Of a stretch of 64,000 nt of DNA, positions 25,301 to 34,441 are shown piece after piece. Source of the stretch: Acidovorax sp. 69 (GTDB taxonomy: Bacteria; Pseudomonadota; Gammaproteobacteria; Burkholderiales; Burkholderiaceae_C). The position numbers and the translations under genes were made by a program. Every line of letters starts with the position of its first letter. The first letter of the stretch is position 1. Below the pieces are notes generated by a model. It saw nothing but the letters and a program-made list of their open reading frames with translations. It was not told the origin of the DNA and did not search any database. Location of the stretch: contig NZ_PGEP01000001.1 of NCBI RefSeq assembly GCF_002797445.1, positions 4,902,380 to 4,966,379 on the forward strand. Direction: 5' to 3'.

Positions 25301-27586
25301 TCAGCGGCGGGACTCTGCCAGGTACGCCCCGGCCATTGCCGCAGGAGCGCGCGAGCCAAACACGCCGCTCACCACCTGCCAGGCCATGGCCAGCGCGCCC
25401 ACGATGAAGACCACGTCGCCGAAGGTGCGCACCCAGCGCAATGTCTGGATAAAGGGCTGCTGCATGAACTCCTCGCCCCGGGCGTACCACAGGCCTTCGC
25501 TCACGCTGGCGTGGAACTGGAACAGGGCGATGGGAAACAGGCTGGTGGCAATCATCAGCACCAGGCCGGCGTTGAGCCACCAGAAGCCCGTCTTCATCAG
25601 GCGCTCGCTGAACACCAGCTGCGGCCGGATGTAGCGCAGCACCAGCAGCGTGAAGCCGAGCGCCAGGAATCCATACACCCCGAACAGCGCGGCATGGGCA
25701 TGCACCGGCGTGGTGTTCAGGCCCTGCACGTAGTACAGCGCAATGGGCGGGTTGATCATGAAGCCGAAGACACCCGCGCCCAGCATGTTCCAGAAGGCCA
25801 CGGCCACGAAGCACATCAGCGGCCAGCGCAGGCGGGCCATCCAGGGCGTGCGGTGCTGCAGGCGCCAGTGTTCCCAGGCCTCGTGGCCCAGCACGACCAG
25901 CGGCACCACTTCGAGTGCGCTGAAGGCCGCGCCCACCGCCATCACCGGGGTGGTGGTGCCCGCAAAGTACAGGTGGTGGAAGGTGCCGGGTACGCCACCC
26001 AGCATGAACAGCGAGGCCGAGGCCAGGCTGGCCGTGGTGGCCATGCGCACCGACACGAGCCCCAGCGTCGAGAAGATGAAGGCCAGCGCCGTGGTGGCAA
26101 ACACCTCGAAGAAGCCTTCGACCCACAGGTGCACCACCCACCAGCGCCAGTACTCCATCACCGACAGGTGGGTGCGTTCGCCATAGAAGAAGCCTGCACC
26201 ATAGAACAGGCCGATGGCCACCACCGACGCCGTCAGCAGCGCCAGCAGGTTCTTGTCGCCGCCGGGTGTGCGCAGCGCCGGCACAATGCCGCGCAGCATG
26301 AGCACCAGCCAGAAGACGATGCCGGTGAACTTGCCGATTTGCCACAGACGGCCCAGGTCCACGTATTCATAGCCCTGGTGGCCCAGCCAGAAGTTCCACT
26401 CGGGCGGCATGATCTGCGCGATCGCCAGGTAGTTGCCCGTGAACGAGCCGACCACCACCACCACGAGTGCCCAGAACAGGATGTCCACGCCCAGCTTCTG
26501 GTAGGCCGGGTCCTTGCCGCCATTGATGAGCGGCGCGAGGAACAGGCCGGCAGCCAGGAAGCCCGTGGCGATCCAGAACAGCGCGCTCTGGATGTGCCAG
26601 GTGCGCACCAGCGAGTAAGGCAACCACTGCGACACGTTGATGCCGTAGAACTGCTGCCCCTCCACCGTGTAATGCGCGGTGAACCCGCCCACCAGCACCT
26701 GGAAGCTGAACAGCGCGACGATGAGGAACAAATACTTGCCCAGCCCGCGCTGCGACGGCGTGAGCGGCACGCGCGACAGCGGGTCGTGCTGGGGTGGCAC
26801 GGGTTCCACCTCGTCGTGCTTGCGCAGGAAGGACCAGCCCCACACGAGGAAGCCCACGCCCGCCATCATCACGACCACGCTCATCACCGACCACACCATG
26901 TTCTCGGCGGTCGGCTTATTGCCGATCAGCGGTTCGTGCGGCCAGTTGTTGGTGTATGTGGCGGTGGTTCCTGGCCGCTCGGTGGCGGCGGCCCAGGCCG
27001 TCCAGAAGAAGAAACCCGTCATCTGCGCACGCCGCTCGGGGCTGGGCAGGGTGTTTTCCTTCATGGCGAAGTGTTCGCGGGTGGTGTGCAGCGCGGGCGC
27101 GTCGCTGAAGAGCTGGTCGTAGTACAGCGCTGTCATCGCAATGGCATCGGCCCGCGTGGTGGACACCGTCGCCACGCCCGTCTCAGGGTGGTAGGTGTTG
27201 GTGCGGTACTCGGTCTTCATGCGGTCGCGCAGCACAGCCTGGGCGGCGGCGTCCAAGTCGGCAAAGGGCTTGCCATGCGCACGCTCGGCAGCTACTTCCA
27301 GCCAGTTGAGCAGCTCGCGGTGCAGCCAGTCGGCCGTCCAGTCGGGCGCCTGGTAGGCGCCGTGGCCCCAGATGGAGCCCAGCTGCATGCCACCCACCGA
27401 CTGCCAGGCGGTCTGGCCATCAAGGATGCTGTCGTGCGTGAAGAGGACTTCGCCGCCCGCCGTGGCGATCTTGGCGGGGATGGGCGGCGCGGTGCGGTAG
27501 ACCTCGGCGCCGTAGTAGCCCAGCAGGCTGAAGGTGACGATGAGCACGCCGATCAGCGTGAACCAGAGCTTGCGGTAGTTACCCAT
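25301..27586 (-). CDS. norB: Quinol-dependent nitric oxide reductase
   Basis: 761 residues, the single-subunit qNOR length. The N-terminal extension carries one membrane span (LWFTLIGVLIVTFSLLGYYG) and a periplasmic globular part, replacing NorC. The catalytic subunit has about 13 hydrophobic spans; haem and non-haem iron ligands include His in WRWWVVHLWVEGFFEVF and the HH of GTFHHLYFAGTT. It reduces 2 NO to N2O with quinol electrons. The ATG at 27586 is preceded by CAGGAGG. Divergent norR, two NorR boxes and a sigma-54 promoter candidate lie upstream. Confidence 0.96.
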   Translation of the reverse strand: MGNYRKLWFTLIGVLIVTFSLLGYYGAEVYRTAPPIPAKIATAGGEVLFTHDSILDGQTAWQSVGGMQLGSIWGHGAYQAPDWTADWLHRELLNWLEVAAERAHGKPFADLDAAAQAVLRDRMKTEYRTNTYHPETGVATVSTTRADAIAMTALYYDQLFSDAPALHTTREHFAMKENTLPSPERRAQMTGFFFWTAWAAATERPGTTATYTNNWPHEPLIGNKPTAENMVWSVMSVVVMMAGVGFLVWGWSFLRKHDEVEPVPPQHDPLSRVPLTPSQRGLGKYLFLIVALFSFQVLVGGFTAHYTVEGQQFYGINVSQWLPYSLVRTWHIQSALFWIATGFLAAGLFLAPLINGGKDPAYQKLGVDILFWALVVVVVGSFTGNYLAIAQIMPPEWNFWLGHQGYEYVDLGRLWQIGKFTGIVFWLVLMLRGIVPALRTPGGDKNLLALLTASVVAIGLFYGAGFFYGERTHLSVMEYWRWWVVHLWVEGFFEVFATTALAFIFSTLGLVSVRMATTASLASASLFMLGGVPGTFHHLYFAGTTTPVMAVGAAFSALEVVPLVVLGHEAWEHWRLQHRTPWMARLRWPLMCFVAVAFWNMLGAGVFGFMINPPIALYYVQGLNTTPVHAHAALFGVYGFLALGFTLLVLRYIRPQLVFSERLMKTGFWWLNAGLVLMIATSLFPIALFQFHASVSEGLWYARGEEFMQQPFIQTLRWVRTFGDVVFIVGALAMAWQVVSGVFGSRAPAAMAGAYLAESRR

Positions 27587-27720
27587 GGCGGGCCTCCTGC
27601 TTCAATAGGACAAGGACGGGGCGGCGCCAGCGTGCGCTGGCCGCACATGGGGCCGGTTGGTGTCGGGGTCTTGGTGTCATGGTTTTTCTGAATGAGTGAA
27701 TCGGTGTCACTGCCTACATC

Positions 27721-27736
27721 GCAAGCGCCGGGCCAG
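27721..27736 (-). promoter_or_regulatory. Sigma-54 (-24/-12) promoter candidate for norB
   Basis: On the minus strand the sequence TGGCCCGGCGCTTGC has GG and GC separated by exactly 10 bases, the RpoN spacing (consensus TGGCACG-N4-TTGC, one mismatch in the -24 part). It lies about 135 bp before the norB start and 40-90 bp from the two NorR boxes. Confidence 0.6.
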
Positions 27737-27775
27737 GGCTGTAGGTCTTTCAAATCAACCACTTACAAATGTCAT

Positions 27776-27813
27776 GGTTTTTTTGACCGTCTCCCGATAG
27801 GGTTTAATTCACC
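27776..27813. promoter_or_regulatory. Two NorR boxes (GGT-N7-ACC)
   Basis: Exact GGT-N7-ACC sites occur at 27776-27788 and at 27801-27813, 25 bp apart, in the norB/norR intergenic region. This is the consensus described for NorR in Ralstonia. A degenerate third half-site with ACC at 27758-27760 is nearer the promoter. Confidence 0.75.
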
Positions 27814-27833
27814 CAACAAAGGTAAATATCACC

Positions 27834-29414
27834 ATGGACCACCGCACTCTGCTGGCCGACCTGGCCACCGATCTCCCCCAGGTCGTGCGCCTGCAGCGGT
27901 TGGTGGACCACCTGCGCATGCGTTTTCACTGCGGCGCTGTGGCGCTGCTGCAGCTCGAAGAGGACCACCTGCGCCCGGTGGCCGTGGACGGCCTGGTGCG
28001 CGAGGCGCTGGGCCGGCGTTTTGCCGTGGGCCAGCACCCCCGGCTCGCGGCCATCCTGGCGCGGCGCGAGGTGACCTGTTTTGACCACGACAGCACCCTG
28101 CCCGACCCGTACGACGGCCTGCTCGACACCCTGGTGGGCGAGCCCCTGCCGGTGCACGACTGCATGGGCATCAGCCTGCAGGTGGACGGCCAGCCCTGGG
28201 GCGTGCTGACGCTGGACGCACTGCAGACAGGCACCTTTGGCGAGGCCGCACGCGCGGCCCTGGCCGACTGCAAGGTGCTGGTAGAGGCGGCCGTGCGCAT
28301 CTCGCGGCTGGAGCGCGAGGTGCAGGCGCTGCGCAGCGCCCCCCACGCGCGCAGCGTGGACGACGAGCGCGCCACCCGCGCGGGCGATGGCGACATGGAG
28401 ATCGTCGGCCAGAGCGAGCCCCTGCTGCGGCTGGTGCACGAGCTCACGGTGGTGGCGGGCTCGGACTTGCCCGTGCTGCTGCTGGGCGAGACCGGTGTGG
28501 GCAAGGAGCTGTTTGCGCGCCTGCTGCACCGCCAGTCCCCCCGCTCTGCCCGCCCGCTCGTGCATGTGAACTGCGCTGCCCTGCCCGAGTCGCTGGCCGA
28601 GAGCGAGCTGTTTGGTCACGTGCGCGGCGCATTCTCGGGCGCGGTGGCCGACCGGCCGGGCCGCTTCGAAGCGGCCGAGGGCGGCACGCTGTTCCTCGAC
28701 GAGGTGGGCGAGCTGCCGCTGGCCGTGCAGGCCAAACTGCTGCGCACCCTGCAGAACGGCGAGATCCAGCGCTTGGGCGCCGACCGGCCCCGGCGTGTGG
28801 ACGTGCGTGTGATCGCCGCCACCAACCGCAACCTGCGCGAGCAGGTGCGCGATGGCGCCTTCCGCGCCGACCTGTACCACCGGCTGTCGGTGTACCCCGT
28901 ACCCATTCCGCCGCTGCGCGAACGGGGCAACGATGCGTTGCTGCTGGCAGGGCGTTTTCTGGAGCTGAACCGCGCCCGGCTGGGCCTGCGCAGCCTGCGC
29001 CTGTCGCCAGGGGCGCAGGACGCGCTGCGCCGCTACCCCTGGCCCGGCAACATCCGCGAACTGGAGCATGTAGTGAGCCGCGCCGCCCTCAAGGCCCTGA
29101 GCCGCGGTGCCGCCCGCAACGACATCGTGACACTGGAGGCCGCCCTGCTCGACCTGGATGGCCTGCAAGCCCCCGGCACTTCCACCGCGCCGCACGCCAG
29201 CGCCACGCCGCCGCTGCCCCCTGCGGCCGCAGCGACCGGGCCCGGGTCCTTGGCGCCGTGCACGCTGCGCGACGCCGTCGATGACTGCCAGCGCCAGCGC
29301 ATCCAGGCTGCACTGGCCCGCCACACCGGCAACTGGGCGCGTGCAGCCCGCGAGCTGGACATCGACGCCAGCAACCTGCACAAGCTGGCGCGCCGTCTGG
29401 CGCTGAAAGATTAG
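27834..29414 (+). CDS. norR: NO-responsive sigma-54 activator NorR
   Basis: 526 residues. An N-terminal GAF domain (about 20-170), expected to sense NO through a mononuclear iron, is followed by the AAA+ domain with Walker A GETGVGKE near 218, GAFSGA (the GAFTGA variant that contacts sigma-54) near 264 and Walker B LFLDEVGE near 285. A Fis-type HTH ends the protein ([20 protein letters not shown]). It would activate the divergent norB-hemerythrin operon from the GGT-N7-ACC boxes. Length and domain order match Ralstonia-type NorR. Confidence 0.93.
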   Translation: MDHRTLLADLATDLPQVVRLQRLVDHLRMRFHCGAVALLQLEEDHLRPVAVDGLVREALGRRFAVGQHPRLAAILARREVTCFDHDSTLPDPYDGLLDTLVGEPLPVHDCMGISLQVDGQPWGVLTLDALQTGTFGEAARAALADCKVLVEAAVRISRLEREVQALRSAPHARSVDDERATRAGDGDMEIVGQSEPLLRLVHELTVVAGSDLPVLLLGETGVGKELFARLLHRQSPRSARPLVHVNCAALPESLAESELFGHVRGAFSGAVADRPGRFEAAEGGTLFLDEVGELPLAVQAKLLRTLQNGEIQRLGADRPRRVDVRVIAATNRNLREQVRDGAFRADLYHRLSVYPVPIPPLRERGNDALLLAGRFLELNRARLGLRSLRLSPGAQDALRRYPWPGNIRELEHVVSRAALKALSRGAARNDIVTLEAALLDLDGLQAPGTSTAPHASATPPLPPAAAATGPGSLAPCTLRDAVDDCQRQRIQAALARHTGNWARAARELDIDASNLHKLARRLALKD

Positions 29415-29471
29415 CTACTAAATATATAGCTATCAGCGCTTACCAGATAAGCGTTAGGTGTCATTCTTATC
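29415..29471 (-). repeat. Dispersed palindromic repeat, copy 7
   Basis: CTACTAAATATATAGCTATC, AGCGCTTACCAGATAAGCGT, TAGGTGTCATTCTTAT is the consensus in reverse orientation. It follows the norR stop directly and precedes the ATPase gene by about 30 bp. Confidence 0.85.
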
Positions 29472-29503
29472 AGTAAATTGCAAGGCCCTAAGATGGGTTC
29501 ACC

Positions 29504-30793
29504 ATGATCGACCAACTCCACCTGCAGAACGTCAAGGCCTGGCGCGACAGCGGCCCGGTGCGGCTGGCGCCCGTGACCATGCTGCTGGGCGCCAATTCGT
29601 CGGGCAAATCCACGCTGCTGCAAAGCCTGCTGCTGCTCAAGCAGACCGTGGCCTCGCCCGACCGCACCATCCACCTGAACCTGGGCGGCGACGAGGCCAA
29701 CGACTACTTTCACTTTGGCGGCTTTGACGCGGTGCTTTCGCGCGGTGTGGCGGCGCCGCGCCAGTTCTCCATCGCGCTGTCGTTTCAGCGGCCCGAGGGC
29801 GAGCGCGTGCGCGACGGGCGCTTTGCCTGCAGCTACGGGCAGACGGCCAGCGGGGCCGTGGCCATCCAGGCGCTGGAGCTGTCCACCGTGGCGCGGCGCT
29901 TTCGCGCCGTGCGGCGTGAGCGCGGCGCCTACGCCATCCATGTGGACGACGAGCCCCGGCCACGCGGCAAGGGCCCGCAACTGGCGCCCGAGCGTTCCAT
30001 CGCCCTGAGCGCCGAGGCCCTGGCCCTGCTGGGCAGCGACGGCGCCCATCTGCAGGACCTGAGCCTGGCCCTGCGCCGCGAGCTGGAGGGCATTGTTTAC
30101 CTCGGCCCGCTGCGCCGCCGCCCCGAGCGCGATTACGTGTGGAACAAGACGGCGCCCGGCGAGGTGGGCAGCGATGGCCACCAGGCCATCGACGCGCTGC
30201 TGGCCAACGCCCTGCTGCCGTCCGAGCACCAGGGCAGCGTGCTGCGCAGCGTCTTGCACTGGCTGCAGCGCATGGGCATGGCCGAGCAGCTCAGCGTGCG
30301 CGCGGTGGGCCGCTCGGGCCGCTACGAGCTGCTGGTGCACCACGACGGCGTGGTGGCCAACCTGCGCGACGTGGGCGTGGGCGTCTCGCAGGTGCTGCCG
30401 GTGCTGGCCGTGGCCTACTGCGCGCCGCCGGGCAGCACCGTGATGCTGGAAGAGCCCGAAATCCACCTGCACCCGCTGGCCCAGGCCGTGCTGGCCGAAA
30501 TGTTTGCCGAGGTGAGCCAGCAGCGCCAGGTGCAGTTTCTCGTCGAAACGCATTCCGAGCACCTGTTTCGCCGCATGCAGACCCTGATTGCCCGGCGCCA
30601 GGCCAGCACCGCGCAGTGCCGCATGCTGTTCGTGGAACGGCGCGGCGCCGACGCCGTGCTGGTGCCGCTGGACGTGGACGAATTCGGTGCCGTGCGCAAC
30701 TGGCCGCCGCGCTTTTTTGGCGACGCGATGGGCGAGGCGCGCGAGCAGGCCCGCGCCCGCGCACAGCGACTTCGGGAAGCATCCAGTGGCTGA
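29504..30793 (+). CDS. AAA ATPase of the DUF3696 type
   Basis: 429 residues. Walker A is GANSSGKST (29-37), preceded by the usual N-terminal strand of SMC/OLD-like ATPases (LHLQNVKAWRD). The signature region VGVGVSQVLPVL leads into Walker B TVMLEEPEIHLHP at about 312-324, and FLVETHSEHLF is the H-loop. The C-terminal VDEFGAVRNWPPRFFGD is the DUF3696 mark (NWPxxFF). Its stop overlaps the next gene, which encodes a PIN-like nuclease, and an RNA ligase follows. By analogy with OLD/PARIS-like ATPases it may control a nuclease partner, but the function is unknown. Confidence 0.85.
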   Translation: MIDQLHLQNVKAWRDSGPVRLAPVTMLLGANSSGKSTLLQSLLLLKQTVASPDRTIHLNLGGDEANDYFHFGGFDAVLSRGVAAPRQFSIALSFQRPEGERVRDGRFACSYGQTASGAVAIQALELSTVARRFRAVRRERGAYAIHVDDEPRPRGKGPQLAPERSIALSAEALALLGSDGAHLQDLSLALRRELEGIVYLGPLRRRPERDYVWNKTAPGEVGSDGHQAIDALLANALLPSEHQGSVLRSVLHWLQRMGMAEQLSVRAVGRSGRYELLVHHDGVVANLRDVGVGVSQVLPVLAVAYCAPPGSTVMLEEPEIHLHPLAQAVLAEMFAEVSQQRQVQFLVETHSEHLFRRMQTLIARRQASTAQCRMLFVERRGADAVLVPLDVDEFGAVRNWPPRFFGDAMGEAREQARARAQRLREASSG

Positions 30794-31349
30794 AGCGAAC
30801 GCTCTGCAGGCCCGCCTGGTGGACACCAATGTGCTCATCGTCGCCAGCGCGGTGGATGCGGGCTCGCCCTTTGGTGCCGAATCCACGCCGGTGGAGGACG
30901 CCACGCTGCGCCAGCAGGTGTTCGACTGGCTCGAAGCCTTTGAAGCCGACCCCACGCGCCATGCCGTGCTCGACGTGGACTGGCATGTGTGCGGCGAATA
31001 CCGCCACAAGCTCACCGAGCAGGACTACGGCTGGCTGGCCATGATGCACAAGATGGACCGCGGCGAGGTGGTGTGGGTCGATGTGCTGCCCGACAAGGAC
31101 GGCAACGCCGTGCTGCCGCCCGAACTGGCCGAGGCCGTGACCGATCTGGCCGACCGCAAGATGGTGGCCGCCGCCCTCGCCGCGCTGGACGCCGGCCACG
31201 CCACCCGGATCACCAACGCCGCCGACACCGACTGGATCGACTGCCAGCAGGCCCTGAACGCCGTGGGGCTGGAGGTGGAGAACCTGCTGCCCGACTGGCT
31301 GCAGGCGCGCTGGCGCCAGAAACACCCACCCGCGCGGCGCGCAAAATAG
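30786..31349 (+). CDS. PIN-like nuclease domain protein
   Basis: 187 residues from a GTG at 30786 that overlaps the ATPase stop by 8 bp, with GGGAAG upstream. The first strand RLVDTNVLIVAS (Asp13, Thr, Asn) is the classic PIN start. Further acidic positions are in ADRKMVAAAL near 123 and NAADTDWIDC near 146, consistent with a metal-dependent RNase site. PIN domains cleave single-stranded RNA. The overlap suggests coordinated expression with the ATPase. The C-terminal tail (QARWRQKHPPARRAK) is basic and could bind RNA. Assignment rests on motifs, not on a profile search. Confidence 0.75.
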   Translation: MAEANALQARLVDTNVLIVASAVDAGSPFGAESTPVEDATLRQQVFDWLEAFEADPTRHAVLDVDWHVCGEYRHKLTEQDYGWLAMMHKMDRGEVVWVDVLPDKDGNAVLPPELAEAVTDLADRKMVAAALAALDAGHATRITNAADTDWIDCQQALNAVGLEVENLLPDWLQARWRQKHPPARRAK

Positions 31350-31370
31350 GGGTACTCAGAACCCGTTCAT

Positions 31371-32051
31371 ATGTCCGAAGATTTCTTCCGTTTCCCCCAC
31401 ACCCCCCACATCGCCTGGCTGGCCACGGGCGAGCCGCGCGACGACAAAGTGCTCTCGCCCGCCGAGGCCGACGACCTCCTCAGCGGCCCCGTGGTGCTGG
31501 AGGAAAAGCTCGACGGCGCCAACCTGGGCTTCTCGGTCTCGCCCGACGGCGTGCTGCGCGCCCAGAACCGGGGCCAGTACCTGCCCCAGCCCTTCCACGG
31601 CCAGTTCGCCCGCCTGGGCCCCTGGCTGGCCGCACACGAAGACAAGCTATTCGACGCCCTGGGCACGCACCTGGTGGCCTTTGGCGAATGGTGCGCCGCG
31701 CGCCACTCGCTCGACTACGCCACCCTGCCCGACTGGTGGATGCTGTTTGACGTGTACGACCGCCAGGAACAGCGCTTCTGGAGCACCCAGCGCCGCAACG
31801 CCTGGGCCGCGCAAATGGGCTTCAACACCGTGCCCTGCCTGTACGCGGGCGAGGTCTCGCTGGACCAGCTGCGCGACTGGGTGCACGCCCACGACAGCCA
31901 GTTCCGCCAGGGCCACCTCGAAGGCATCGTGGTGCGCCGCGAGAACGCCGACTGGCTGGAAAACCGCGCCAAGCTGGTGCGCGCGGACTTCACGCAGACG
32001 ATCGAAGCGCACTGGAAGAGCCGGGCGCTGGAGTGGAATCGGGTGGTGTAA
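31371..32051 (+). CDS. RNA ligase (Rnl2-like nucleotidyltransferase)
   Basis: 226 residues. Nucleotidyl-transfer motif I is EEKLDGANLGFS with the adenylated Lys46; motif III lies in FGEWCAARHSLDY, motif IV in LEGIVVRRE near 185, and motif V in AKLVRADF near 203. Only the catalytic domain is present, without an Rnl2 C-terminal domain. Such enzymes seal nicked or broken RNA using ATP. The gene starts 21 bp after the PIN-like gene stop, so RNA cleavage and RNA sealing would be encoded together. No kinase/phosphatase partner is visible. Confidence 0.82.
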   Translation: MSEDFFRFPHTPHIAWLATGEPRDDKVLSPAEADDLLSGPVVLEEKLDGANLGFSVSPDGVLRAQNRGQYLPQPFHGQFARLGPWLAAHEDKLFDALGTHLVAFGEWCAARHSLDYATLPDWWMLFDVYDRQEQRFWSTQRRNAWAAQMGFNTVPCLYAGEVSLDQLRDWVHAHDSQFRQGHLEGIVVRRENADWLENRAKLVRADFTQTIEAHWKSRALEWNRVV

Positions 32052-32335
32052 AGAAGGGGTTGGCGAACTGAAGACCTGACGCGCGACGTTTGGTATCTTT
32101 GTCAAGCCAAGCACCGGACGGGAGCTTGAAGCCTGCGGCCAACACCGCCCCTCCGGGAGGCTAGTTGCGCACCGGACTGGAGGTCTCTCGACTCAGTACG
32201 GCCTGCCATCTCATGCCATTGAATTCACGGGTGTTGCGATGCCTGAACCGGTGTGGCACCCACCCAGGCTCCCTGCCCACGCGCAGCGTAGCGGTGGCGC
32301 ATACGATAGGGCCCTCACGCGCAGAGGTCTGCACC

Positions 32336-32734
32336 ATGCCCACCCCCAAAAACAGCGCCCCTGCCGTTGCCAAGGCAAAGCCCAAGAAACCTGCCGCACC
32401 GGCGGCCAAGCCTTTCCTGCGCTTTTACCATTCGGCGCCGTTGCGGGCCAAGACGCTTCAAGTGCTGGATGCCGTGGAAAGCGCCGACAAACCGACCGAG
32501 CATTCCGGGCGCCTCTCGGATTTGATTCTGGAACTGACGGATGCCGGCATGGATCGGTTTTTTCTGCAATCGCTCAAGGCTACCAAGGCGAATTTCGTGG
32601 TCCAGCAGTCGGCGTCGCTGGGCCTGGCGGGGGTACAAAAGGTGATGGGCACGGTGATCCGCAACATCGTGGGCCGCATGGACGACAAGCAACTGCTCTC
32701 GGTCTGCGGTTCGATTCGCCAGTTCATGGTTTAA
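32336..32734 (+). CDS. Conserved protein with Lys/Ala/Pro-rich N-terminus, unknown function
   Basis: 132 residues from the ATG at 32336. The first 26 residues are Lys, Ala and Pro rich (AVAKAKPKKPAAPAAKP), like a histone H1-type tail, followed by a compact helical domain (LRFYHSAPLRAKTLQVLDAV ... AGVQKVMGTVIRNIVGRMD). No signal peptide or membrane span. I recognise no family name; nucleic-acid contact through the basic tail is only a guess. Its own upstream region of 280 bp shows no clear promoter. Confidence 0.65.
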   Translation: MPTPKNSAPAVAKAKPKKPAAPAAKPFLRFYHSAPLRAKTLQVLDAVESADKPTEHSGRLSDLILELTDAGMDRFFLQSLKATKANFVVQQSASLGLAGVQKVMGTVIRNIVGRMDDKQLLSVCGSIRQFMV

Positions 32735-32739
32735 GCGAA

Positions 32740-32791
32740 ATTCGCCCCGCGCGCTTATCCATCAAGCGCTGACAGCTATCATTTTCGATGC
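32740..32791 (+). repeat. Dispersed palindromic repeat, copy 8
   Basis: CCCCGCGCGCTTATCCATCA, AGCGCTGACAGCTATCATTT and TCGATG match the consensus. It lies between the convergent hypothetical and diguanylate cyclase genes. Confidence 0.8.
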
Positions 32792-32854
32792 TTTCTTGGC
32801 CGCCATAGGGCGCTGAGGGGTTGCAGCTGCTGCGTGCAACGCGTCGCGCGCCGT

Positions 32855-34288
32855 TCAAGCGGCCTGGGCAGAGCCGGGCGCGAACTGGATCCGGTTGCGG
32901 CCCTCTTCCTTGGCCTGGTACATCGCCACGTCTGCCCGGTCGATCACCGCGTTCTGGCTCTCATCGCGCCCACGGAAGACCGCCACGCCGATGCTGGCGG
33001 TGCATTCGTGCCGGATGGCCGGGGCGGAGGGCGCGGACCGCAGCACGTAGGGTTCGGCCAGGCGGGTGCGAATTTTCTCCGCAATGGCGGCAGCCTGTTC
33101 GGTGGCTTCGCCGTGTTGCATACCCAGTTCGCACAGCAGCACGACGAACTCGTCGCCGCCAAAGCGGGCCACGGTGTCGGCTTCGCGCACGCAGGCTTTC
33201 AGGCGCTCAGCCACTTCGATCAGCAACAGGTCGCCCACGCCGTGGCCGTGGGTGTCGTTGAGGGGCTTGAAGTTGTCAAGGTCGAGGAACAGCAGCGCGC
33301 CATGGCGCTGGCTGCGCTTGCTGGCCGACATGGCCTGGTCCAGGTGCTCCAGCATCAGGCGGCGGTTGGCCAGGCGGGTGAGGGGGTCGTGGAAGGCGAG
33401 CTCGCGCACCTGCTCTTCCAGCCGCTTGCGCTCGGTGATCTCGCGCGTGATGCCGTGGTAGCCGATGATTTCGCCTTGCTCGTTGCGGTCGGGTTTGGAC
33501 AGCACCTCGCCCCAGATCAGACGGCCGTCTTTGCAGCGGTGCTCCACCTGGAAGCGCAGGAATCCCCCGGCACTGCCTGCCGAGTCCTCGATCGCCCGGC
33601 GCCGGATCATGCCCTTGACCAGTTCGACGCCTTCGTCGGTGAACATCTCGAAGGCGGGGTGTCCCACCACCTCGTCAGCCGGGAAGCCCCGCAGGCTTTC
33701 GTCGGACGGGCTGATGTAGCTGACGATGAGCCGACTGTCCGTGCGCCAGAGCACATCCGGCGTGTCTTCCGCCAGCAAGCGGTACAGGGTCTGGCTTTCA
33801 TGCAGCGCCTGGGTACGCTCGGTTACCAGGGCCTGCAGGGCGCTGTTTTGCTCCTCCAGGCTTTTGAGGGGGTACACCTCGCCGTCCTGCGCGCTTTGGC
33901 AGGGAATGGAAATGCCGCTGTGCACGATCATCCACTCTGACCCTTCCAGACGGAAGATCAGCACCAGTCGCGCCGTCTCCCTCGACAACTGCTGCCCACC
34001 AGGGGGCAGGTAGATATGGAGGAAGGCGGTCGCCACAACGACGTCGTCGCAAAGGTCCTGCAGCGCAAGGTCCAGCATTTCAATGCGAATGCGGCCCGGT
34101 ACTTGGGCAAAGTCCTGCCGGGTGATACGGACCCACTCCTCGCGGTCGTGGATCAGCCGGGTCCCGCTGCCGTGGTAGCCGCTGAAGTTCTGGCTGAAGC
34201 GTGCCGTGAGGCGGTCATCCCGTGCGGCGTACATCTCGATGTACTCGTCGAACAGTGCGCGGATCTTGCTCTGGCGATCTGGGGGCAT
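32855..34288 (-). CDS. Diguanylate cyclase with NTF2-like and PAS domains
   Basis: 477 residues from the ATG at 34288, chosen because AGGA lies nine bases upstream; starts further out (34333, 34351) have no ribosome site. Residues about 5-125 look like an NTF2/SnoaL-type fold (IRALFDEYIEMYAARDDRLT), about 150-285 is a PAS/PAC sensor (LYRLLAEDTPDVLW ... HGITREITERK), and the C-terminus is a GGDEF domain with intact FGGDEF. The inhibitory I-site READ lies five residues before it. It makes cyclic di-GMP from GTP. No membrane span, so a cytosolic signal is sensed. Confidence 0.9.
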   Translation of the reverse strand: MPPDRQSKIRALFDEYIEMYAARDDRLTARFSQNFSGYHGSGTRLIHDREEWVRITRQDFAQVPGRIRIEMLDLALQDLCDDVVVATAFLHIYLPPGGQQLSRETARLVLIFRLEGSEWMIVHSGISIPCQSAQDGEVYPLKSLEEQNSALQALVTERTQALHESQTLYRLLAEDTPDVLWRTDSRLIVSYISPSDESLRGFPADEVVGHPAFEMFTDEGVELVKGMIRRRAIEDSAGSAGGFLRFQVEHRCKDGRLIWGEVLSKPDRNEQGEIIGYHGITREITERKRLEEQVRELAFHDPLTRLANRRLMLEHLDQAMSASKRSQRHGALLFLDLDNFKPLNDTHGHGVGDLLLIEVAERLKACVREADTVARFGGDEFVVLLCELGMQHGEATEQAAAIAEKIRTRLAEPYVLRSAPSAPAIRHECTASIGVAVFRGRDESQNAVIDRADVAMYQAKEEGRNRIQFAPGSAQAA

Positions 34289-34441
34289 GGTGATGAAATC
34301 CTGGTGGTCGGGAACATCCCGGACAACGCCCATGGCCACTGCGAGGCACACACCACGATACGTTTTGTTACTTTACACCGCCGCCTGCCGGAACAGGAGA
34401 ATGCATCCCTCCTTGCGGCATTTGTTGCCACAATGCCGGGC

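Noticed and set aside
25223..27691. An open frame of over 800 codons on the plus strand opposite norB
   Set aside because: It is antisense to a clear qNOR gene with all haem motifs. Its translation is rich in His, Gln, Arg and Ala, the usual mark of a GC-rich shadow frame.
32052..32335. Possible small RNA or riboswitch in the gap after the RNA ligase gene
   Set aside because: A small CCCCTCCGGGAGG hairpin exists but no known riboswitch core or terminator follows.
34289..34351. Longer start sites of the diguanylate cyclase
   Set aside because: No ribosome site precedes them, whereas AGGA precedes the ATG at 34288.
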